Source: Oscillospiraceae bacterium (GTDB taxonomy: Bacteria; Bacillota; Clostridia; Oscillospirales; Ruminococcaceae). From it: a stretch of DNA of 54,748 bases. Numbering within the stretch: the first letter of the stretch is position 1; each line of letters starts with the position of its first letter. Under the pieces are notes generated by a model. That model saw nothing but the letters and a program-made list of their open reading frames with translations. It was not told the origin of the DNA and made no database searches. The DNA lies in assembly GCA_017472965.1 (NCBI GenBank), contig JAFUNR010000045.1:1-54748 (forward strand). Direction: 5' to 3'. Positions 49,379 to 54,748 of the stretch are shown here, one piece after another. Position numbers and translations under genes: made by a program.

Positions 49379-50136
49379 TGGATAAATTGACTTTAACCAC
49401 GAGAGAAACGAAGTTTACATTAGTTCCTGCACCAGAAGAAGAACATCAATATTGCTTTGCACATGACAATCCGCTTGTCCAGCAAGCTTGTGTTGGTTAT
49501 TTGCGTGGTTATTTTGGAGATACTGAAGGTCCGTATCATACGAGTTGGTTTGATCAGAATTCATTACTCAATTCGGCAGCATTCAAAAGAGAGTTTGAAA
49601 ATATCGTCTTTGGTTTGAGAGATAACGGATTGCTGTCAGATTTAAGAACTATGAACGCTCGATGCAATCGTTTCCCCGATGCTGTTATCAAAACACAATG
49701 GCGAAAAGAAATGGCGTTTCGAGTGGAAACAGATCACCATACATATTTCCTGCGGTGCATTCCCAGTAAAGGAGACTACAACTTCTATTTCTTCTGTTAT
49801 GACAAGCGTGCACTCATGGAAGTATTGCGGAAGCAAAAAGGACTGCCTCTTGTCTGCTGGAGCAGACTGAAATCTACAGACGAAGTAATTGCTCTTAAGT
49901 ATGGCGAATCTGGTTACTACAAATGGGAAACTAGCGGATATGACGGTGTTCCGTCAGAGGAGATTGTCGACTATCTGAATGAAACCAGTGGCATTACAAA
50001 AGTTCAGGCTGCGGCGATGGAAGCTGGATCGATGTTTGGATGGCACTGCCCTGCATCGGATCCAAGGAACTATGAACCGGATGGCAGATTCCGCAAAGAT
50101 GCAGCGCAACCGGTAAAAACGGAGGAAGTAAGGTGA
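49378..50136 (+). CDS. Element accessory protein, unknown function
   Basis: A 252-residue protein with no recognised domain. Features include an N-terminal region with FAHDNPLVQQACVGYLRGYFGD, where a family-typical FG pattern could be, and a predicted beta-rich core (FRVETDHHTYFLRCIPSKGDYNFYFFCYDK). ATG overlaps the upstream stop by one base, with AAAGGAG about 10 bases before. The gene after it starts on GTG overlapping this stop. Confidence 0.7.
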   Translation: MDKLTLTTRETKFTLVPAPEEEHQYCFAHDNPLVQQACVGYLRGYFGDTEGPYHTSWFDQNSLLNSAAFKREFENIVFGLRDNGLLSDLRTMNARCNRFPDAVIKTQWRKEMAFRVETDHHTYFLRCIPSKGDYNFYFFCYDKRALMEVLRKQKGLPLVCWSRLKSTDEVIALKYGESGYYKWETSGYDGVPSEEIVDYLNETSGITKVQAAAMEAGSMFGWHCPASDPRNYEPDGRFRKDAAQPVKTEEVR

Positions 50137-50765
50137 AACGCTACAATGCTATGTTTGAGGATTTCAATGAGATCACCGTTTTGGGCAAACCTGCGCTCTT
50201 TACCTGTGTAATGCTGGATGATTGCTCGATTCCAAAAGGGCTGTATCGATACGATGTGAGAGGCGATGAGTATTCCGGTGAACCGATTGAATTAGCTCCA
50301 CGGATTACGAACGGTCATTATGGAACGATTATCATGGCGGAAGAAGTCGATATGGATGAAAGCGGTAGATGCCGATTGGATCATTATCAGGACTGGATCG
50401 ATGAACCGTACAGCGGGCGAGCAAGCTGCGTAGGTCGCATCGAGTATCTGGCTCCAAACGGAATCGCGTATGGCTCGTGTGAATACGATGATGCGGAACA
50501 ATTTCGACATGATGTCTTGAATGATCTTTACTACGGGATTCCCCTTGTTTTGGTCTTGTACAAAGATGCAAGGGGTAAGACCATGTTTCCTTCGTTGGGA
50601 TGGGTAGGCGATGAGGGCTTTCTTCCTAAGGGGATTCGGTATGAACAGTATCGAAAGGAAGCGTGTTGTAAAGTAAAAGATTTTTTGAAACGCTACCGTC
50701 CGGATTTATTGCCGCATATGAAAAACAGAAATAAAGGAGGTACCTATGCCGACAGAGTTCATTGA
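50133..50765 (+). CDS. LPD28 domain protein
   Basis: A 210-residue protein. Residues 9-75 (FNEITVLGKPALFTCVMLDDC, then GLYRYDVRGDEYSGEPIELAPR and NGHYGTIIMAEEVDM) match the LPD28 'large polyvalent protein associated' domain, usually linked to giant conjugation-element proteins. Start is GTG at 50133, with GGAGG 7 bases upstream, and it overlaps the previous stop. Its function is unknown. Confidence 0.72.
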   Translation: MKRYNAMFEDFNEITVLGKPALFTCVMLDDCSIPKGLYRYDVRGDEYSGEPIELAPRITNGHYGTIIMAEEVDMDESGRCRLDHYQDWIDEPYSGRASCVGRIEYLAPNGIAYGSCEYDDAEQFRHDVLNDLYYGIPLVLVLYKDARGKTMFPSLGWVGDEGFLPKGIRYEQYRKEACCKVKDFLKRYRPDLLPHMKNRNKGGTYADRVH

Positions 50766-51648
50766 TCACTTCTATGTCATCCCTGACTTGGGTGTCCGCG
50801 GTTCTTTGGATGTCAGAAAGTTTGACACAATTCAAGCAGCCGTTGGTGCATACAAGGAGCTGCCGACTGATAAGCTGAAAGCTTTGGGTATGACCGACAC
50901 ACAGAACAGACCAGGTTCTATGGACTTTGTCCATTGCAAAAGTGGTGTGGATATTCTGCTCAACGAGAACTCTCGCATTCCATCTTGGAACAATCCTGAA
51001 GTAAAGGAAGCGGTCGAATATATCTGTGAGAATATTGATCTTGCAGAAAAGCTGCAGGTTCGTTTTATCACACCGGAGTATGATACGCTGTTTTATCTCA
51101 ACGATGGCGAAATGCTCACGATGCATTATCCCAACGGGATGACAAAAGATGCAACGTGCTATGCGCATCCGGACGGATATCATTTCAAACTTGGACACAA
51201 CACGTATCACATTTGTGAGTTTGCTGAAATTTGTAGAAATCAAAGCATTACCATTGAACCCTTACAGCGCCGGAACGACGAACAACTAAACACTTACGAA
51301 ATCTATCAAGTAAGAGATTTTTGTTCGTGTAATTATGCGTTCCGGAATTATGACGAAGCTAAAAAGACGCTTTCGTCCAAAGACTATCGTTTTGTGTGCG
51401 CGGGAATGCTCGGCGAGAAAACAACTCTTGACGATTTGTTTCGGATCTACAACGCAAACGACCGACCGATGAGTCGGCAAATGAGATCCCTTTCTGTAAG
51501 CGATATCATAGTTTCGAATAAAGATGGGAAATCTACCGCTTACTATGTGGATGATATCGGTTTCAAAGAGTTACGGTCATTTGCTCACTTTCTAAAGTCA
51601 GAGCGACTCAAGCAAGGAATTCGGTTAGGTGAGGACCGTCAAAGATAG
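50746..51648 (+). CDS. YodL domain protein
   Basis: A 300-residue protein. The C-terminal region NTYEIYQVRDFCSCNYAFRNY, then DDLFRIYNANDRPMSRQMRSLSVSDIIV, then TAYYVDDIGFKELRSF, is the YodL-like pattern widespread in conjugative elements. The N-terminal half is of the LPD type. ATG at 50746 has AAAGGAGG 6 bases before it, and overlaps the previous gene by 20 bases. Its role is unknown. Confidence 0.78.
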   Translation: MPTEFIDHFYVIPDLGVRGSLDVRKFDTIQAAVGAYKELPTDKLKALGMTDTQNRPGSMDFVHCKSGVDILLNENSRIPSWNNPEVKEAVEYICENIDLAEKLQVRFITPEYDTLFYLNDGEMLTMHYPNGMTKDATCYAHPDGYHFKLGHNTYHICEFAEICRNQSITIEPLQRRNDEQLNTYEIYQVRDFCSCNYAFRNYDEAKKTLSSKDYRFVCAGMLGEKTTLDDLFRIYNANDRPMSRQMRSLSVSDIIVSNKDGKSTAYYVDDIGFKELRSFAHFLKSERLKQGIRLGEDRQR

Positions 51649-51661
51649 GAGGTGAATGGCC

Positions 51662-54600
51662 ATGCCGAAGTATAATGACATCCGGGAACTGGCAAGAAAT
51701 CTAGTGACTAATGCCACCAAGAGCGCAGAGAACTGGCTGGTCTTTCTGAACTCTGCGGCATATACCTACAATTATTCCTACAGCAACCAGTTACTCATCC
51801 ATTGTCAGCGCCCCGGCGTCAAGGCGGTGGCCACACTGGATTACTGGAACAACCATGCAGGCCGGTGGGGCCGTCGCGGAATCAAAGGCATTGCCATCAT
51901 TGATACCAAAGCGCCCAAAAGCCGGTTGCGGTATGTATTTGATTACAAGGATACCTTTCCCAAGGTGTTTATCCCCGAAGCACTTCCTTGGGAAGTGAGT
52001 CTGCGCAATCAAAAAGAAGTCTGGTCACAGTTTATCTCAACCGAGGAAGCAGACAGCATCCAGAGCGCCATTCGTATGAAGGCGGCAATGCTGGTAACGG
52101 AACGGCACCAGATGATCGAAGCTGCGCTGCAGAAAGCAGTCATCGGATGCAATCTGGAATGGTGTCCTCCTGAAGAACAGATTCAAGTGCTGGAGAGTAT
52201 TATCATTAGCAGTGTTTGCTATATGGCAGCAGAAAGGTGTGGAGTAGACAAAGATTTCATTGACTATTTAACACTTAGGCGTGTCACTGATTTTGATACC
52301 TTTTCTGCATCCATTTGTCTGGGATCTATGACGCAGCAGGTCAGTCGTGCAATGATGCTGGATATCAAAAGAAGCGTACAGGAAATCGACGGTGTTGCAA
52401 GGCAAGAGAAAAGCGCGTATCATGTGAACGAACACAAGAAACCACAAACGACTGACGCCAAGGAGGTGCAGCATGGAGTACACGAACATCAACGGATATC
52501 TGGTGCCGAATCTGACACTGAACGAACAGCCAATGCAGCCGATCGGCAAGTACGGCAGCCTGCGCAGGGAATACCTGCGGGAGAACGATCCGATGACATT
52601 CGAGGAACTGACGGTCAGCGGGAATCTGTACCGGCATCTTCTGGAAGTGGAGGACGCGGTACGCCGGCAGATCGAACAGACGATGCAGCAGCTGGCACGA
52701 CAGAGCGAAGCCCCCGACCGCAAGACCGATCCGCTGGGCTGGACACAGTGGATGAACGACCTGAAGCTGCAGGCCGAGGAACTGGCGATGCCATCCCTGT
52801 ACAGCCTGTAAAACTGAATACCAAACAGACAGCGGAGGATGAAGAGCCATCCTCCGCTGTTGCTTTATCCGATACTCCCATCGAAGATGACCTGCCGGAG
52901 TTTGATGAGACCTATCTGAAGGATATCCTGTTTTCGGATACATCCCGCAAACCAAATGCAGAACTCATCGAATTCTATGAGTCGCATCCAAGCCTGATCG
53001 ATCGCATCCGGTATACCCGCAGTGCGTATCAGAATGTGTGGACTGAGGTCATTGCACAGGATGGCAGCAGAATTGGCTATCATGCAGAACACAGCGGCCT
53101 GCTGGTTTGGGAAGGCAGTTTCCTGACGAGAACCTCACAGAAACAGTATTCGTGGCATTCTGTTACGGACAGATTTGTTGATCTGATCCGTAGCAAAGAG
53201 TTGGTTGCAGAGATCGTGCCGGAAGACCTGCCGGTTTCTGTCGGTGACGGCATTGTTCCGGATGGATTGGCTGAAGAACTCGGTCTGCCCAGTCCCGAGA
53301 AGCAAAGCGAAGCGATCGATCGAATGAACACTGCCAGTCCTCGTTTTAAGGTGACTGAAGCCAAGAAGGATGAGGACGGCAGCGTTATTACAGATGCTGA
53401 GATCAACTATGCGCTGTGTCGTGGAAGTGGTTTCAGCGAAGGAAAGATGCGGATCAATCACTTTTACACTGCACCGTTACTTGTAACAGAAAAGGAAAGT
53501 ATTGCCTTTCTGAAAAAAGAGTACGGTACTGGCGGATGCTCCTGGACTTTTCTGGACGGAACACACGGTTGGGTCGATCATGACAGTAAGGGTATCAAAA
53601 TCACGTATGGAAATTACGGTGATCCCAATCGTTATGAGAAACTTCTGAAATGGTCTGAGGTGGACAAACGACTTCGTCTCCTTATCGAAACAGATCGTTA
53701 TCTTGGAGAGGCTGGGAAAGAAAAGTATGAAAAGTGGATCACCGAAAAGCTGGAAAAGGACGCTGCATATGCAGCATCCATGGAACGAGCCAAGCGCCTC
53801 ATCTCCGAATATTGCGAGAGGGAGCGCTTGTCTGCTCCGGACTTCTCAAATCTGAAGGAGATCCCGCTGGCCTATACCACGACAGAAGATGGCGCGCATG
53901 AGCTGCAGGTTTATGCAAATCTGATCCGACACGAGATAGTGTATACCGTTGACGGAGGTCAATACTCTTATACACAGCACCCAAATGTTAACGCACTTTG
54001 TGACCATGAACTCGAAGAAGCAACACTGAGTGACTTCACAGACGATGCGTTGAGCTGCTACATCAAGCGATATCCCGATAGAGTTGCGCCGGTAACCTAT
54101 GCGCGAGAAGTGTTCATACCCGGCGAAACGATTCTTCCCATTGCCGGCAGAGATTTCCTTGTTGATCGCATCAACGATAACGGCACAGTTAATGTGCAGG
54201 ACACTACCCCTGGTACCCCGTCGGAAAAGGTATTCTATGTGCTGCCGGCGACCTATCTTCGTCGCATCAAAGAAGGTGCCCGAATCTACCAACCGGGTGA
54301 CAGGGTCTATCTGGAAGATGGGGCAGTCTTTACGCTCGAAGATATTGGCATGTTTGATATCCGTTTGAGAGACGAAAGTTTCCCGTTAATCAGCAGAGCC
54401 ATCAACAGGAGGGATTTTGCACGGATTCTGGAGCGAGATGAGCGTAACAAAGGGTTGGTCCCGCCTCCGGTCGATATGCAGTCAGAAAGCCCTGTAGCCG
54501 CTATTGAGGCAATGCCGCCAGAGCCGCTGCCGGATGACGAACTGGGCGATGCTTTTGTTGATCAGGTTATGGCAGATGCTGAAGCATTGGCGGAGCCATA

Positions 54601-54748
54601 TCAGAATGAGCCGATCAACTACACTGCCCCGTACCGACCGGAGGTTCCTGCCGGTCCTAAGGCGAAGTTTGCGGCTAACATAGAAGCAATCCGATTACTG
54701 AAAAGTATCGAGCAGCGTGTGGCAAATGGCGGTTATCCGGCCAATGCA
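51662..54748 (+). CDS. Giant helicase / DNA methylase-type polyvalent protein, 3' end cut by window
   Basis: The frame is open without a stop for 1029 codons from ATG 51662 (GGAGGTGA upstream) to the window end. The N-terminus (ENWLVFLNSAAYTYNYSYSNQ, then LLIHCQRPGVKAVATLDYWN and GIKGIAIIDT) resembles the ArdC-like N-terminal domain. A Gly/Ala/Arg/Asp-rich disordered linker follows (about 265-385). Later parts include LPD-type segments (about 575-700, FSEGKMRINHFYTAP). The last residues, KAKFAANIEAIRLLKSIE, are the usual entry to the N6-adenine methylase and SNF2 helicase regions of Tn1549-type proteins, which can exceed 2000 residues. Those enzymatic regions would be downstream of the window. 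Confidence 0.85.
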   Translation, partial: MPKYNDIRELARNLVTNATKSAENWLVFLNSAAYTYNYSYSNQLLIHCQRPGVKAVATLDYWNNHAGRWGRRGIKGIAIIDTKAPKSRLRYVFDYKDTFPKVFIPEALPWEVSLRNQKEVWSQFISTEEADSIQSAIRMKAAMLVTERHQMIEAALQKAVIGCNLEWCPPEEQIQVLESIIISSVCYMAAERCGVDKDFIDYLTLRRVTDFDTFSASICLGSMTQQVSRAMMLDIKRSVQEIDGVARQEKSAYHVNEHKKPQTTDAKEVQHGVHEHQRISGAESDTERTANAADRQVRQPAQGIPAGERSDDIRGTDGQRESVPASSGSGGRGTPADRTDDAAAGTTERSPRPQDRSAGLDTVDERPEAAGRGTGDAIPVQPVKLNTKQTAEDEEPSSAVALSDTPIEDDLPEFDETYLKDILFSDTSRKPNAELIEFYESHPSLIDRIRYTRSAYQNVWTEVIAQDGSRIGYHAEHSGLLVWEGSFLTRTSQKQYSWHSVTDRFVDLIRSKELVAEIVPEDLPVSVGDGIVPDGLAEELGLPSPEKQSEAIDRMNTASPRFKVTEAKKDEDGSVITDAEINYALCRGSGFSEGKMRINHFYTAPLLVTEKESIAFLKKEYGTGGCSWTFLDGTHGWVDHDSKGIKITYGNYGDPNRYEKLLKWSEVDKRLRLLIETDRYLGEAGKEKYEKWITEKLEKDAAYAASMERAKRLISEYCERERLSAPDFSNLKEIPLAYTTTEDGAHELQVYANLIRHEIVYTVDGGQYSYTQHPNVNALCDHELEEATLSDFTDDALSCYIKRYPDRVAPVTYAREVFIPGETILPIAGRDFLVDRINDNGTVNVQDTTPGTPSEKVFYVLPATYLRRIKEGARIYQPGDRVYLEDGAVFTLEDIGMFDIRLRDESFPLISRAINRRDFARILERDERNKGLVPPPVDMQSESPVAAIEAMPPEPLPDDELGDAFVDQVMADAEALAEPYQNEPINYTAPYRPEVPAGPKAKFAANIEAIRLLKSIEQRVANGGYPANA
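52473..52811 (+). CDS. tnpV: TnpV-family protein nested out of frame in the helicase gene
   Basis: A 112-residue protein lying wholly inside the giant gene in another frame of the same strand. It matches the TnpV family: GYLVPNLTLNEQPMQPIGKYG, then RREYLRENDPMTFEELTVSGNLYRHLLEVE, and a C-terminal WTQWMNDLKLQAEELA. It has a strong AAGGAGG at 52460-52466, 6 bases before the ATG. The host frame across this stretch is a low-complexity linker, as expected if it is free to vary. TnpV proteins accompany transposons and conjugative elements; their role is not established. Confidence 0.85.
   Translation: MEYTNINGYLVPNLTLNEQPMQPIGKYGSLRREYLRENDPMTFEELTVSGNLYRHLLEVEDAVRRQIEQTMQQLARQSEAPDRKTDPLGWTQWMNDLKLQAEELAMPSLYSL

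Larger units (their letters stand above)
44835..54748 (+). mobile_element. Left part of an integrative conjugative element inserted after lysS
   Basis: After lysS the base composition falls sharply and gene style changes: densely overlapping genes, many with accessory domains known from Tn1549-like conjugative elements (DUF3991/TOPRIM primase-like, ParA, ParB, DUF3846, LPD28, YodL, a TnpV protein and a giant helicase/methylase). The element continues beyond the window; no integrase, relaxase or conjugation ATPase is in view. The exact left end is not proven, and placing it at the lysS stop is inference from the composition break and nearby integrase-like repeats. Confidence 0.75.

Overview
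The window looks like a chromosome segment of a moderately GC-rich gut Clostridium-class Firmicute of the Faecalibacterium / Gemmiger / Subdoligranulum type. The evidence is Gram-positive ribosome binding sites, Gram-positive lipoprotein signal peptides, TTGACA/TATAAT promoters often carrying an extended -10 TG, carbohydrate ABC permeases without a dedicated ATPase, a BlaI/M56 pair, and a low-GC conjugative element of Tn1549-like gene content at the right end. The genus is an inference from style, not from a marker gene comparison.

Layout. 1-3.5 kb: the 3' part of htpG, a small membrane protein and a MATE exporter. 3.5-10.5 kb: a leftward run of PNPOx-like protein, two alpha/beta hydrolases, a frameshifted glycosidase-like gene, an ABC-F ATPase and a YjjG-like HAD phosphatase. 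10.7-12.4 kb: a CmpB-like membrane protein and a threonine aldolase. 12.4-16.4 kb: a BlaI-like repressor with two flanking operators, coupled to a 1169-residue M56 protease whose sensor part is a complete copy of a propeller plus solute-binding lipoprotein. 16.4-18.1 kb: a hairpin array, a 12-codon leader ORF, a transcription attenuator and rsgA. 18.1-33.4 kb: two leftward operons for glycan uptake and use (two sugar permeases, a MacA-like adaptor, a MacB-core-like protein, two propeller plus solute-binding lipoproteins, GH32-like and GH29-like enzymes, an MFS transporter and a GT-C-like membrane enzyme). 33.5-44.8 kb: housekeeping genes (PHP phosphatase, fba, rlmB, a degenerate P-type ATPase-like protein, EF-G-like GTPase, greA, lysS). 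44.8 kb to the end: the left part of an integrative conjugative element placed just after lysS (primase-like, ParA, ParB, accessory proteins, and the start of a giant helicase/methylase gene with a TnpV-family gene nested out of frame inside it).

How it fits together. The most striking signal is a three-member protein family: two lipoproteins (23488-25887, 26047-28434) and the extracellular part of the M56 protease (12937-16446) share a propeller-like half and a solute-binding half that ends in nearly the same residues. By analogy with BlaR1/BlaI, ligand binding outside the cell could activate the zinc protease inside and inactivate the BlaI-like repressor, giving a sugar-sensing version of the beta-lactam sensor. 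What the repressor controls beyond its own operon is not visible here. A separate set of 11-bp-phased TTAAG repeats lies before both glycan promoters, which suggests a second, OmpR-type regulator.

The other strong candidates for novelty are the leader-ORF attenuator before rsgA, a P-type ATPase fold that has lost its catalytic motifs, and the tnpV gene overprinted on the helicase linker. No rRNA, tRNA, CRISPR array or complete insertion sequence was recognised.
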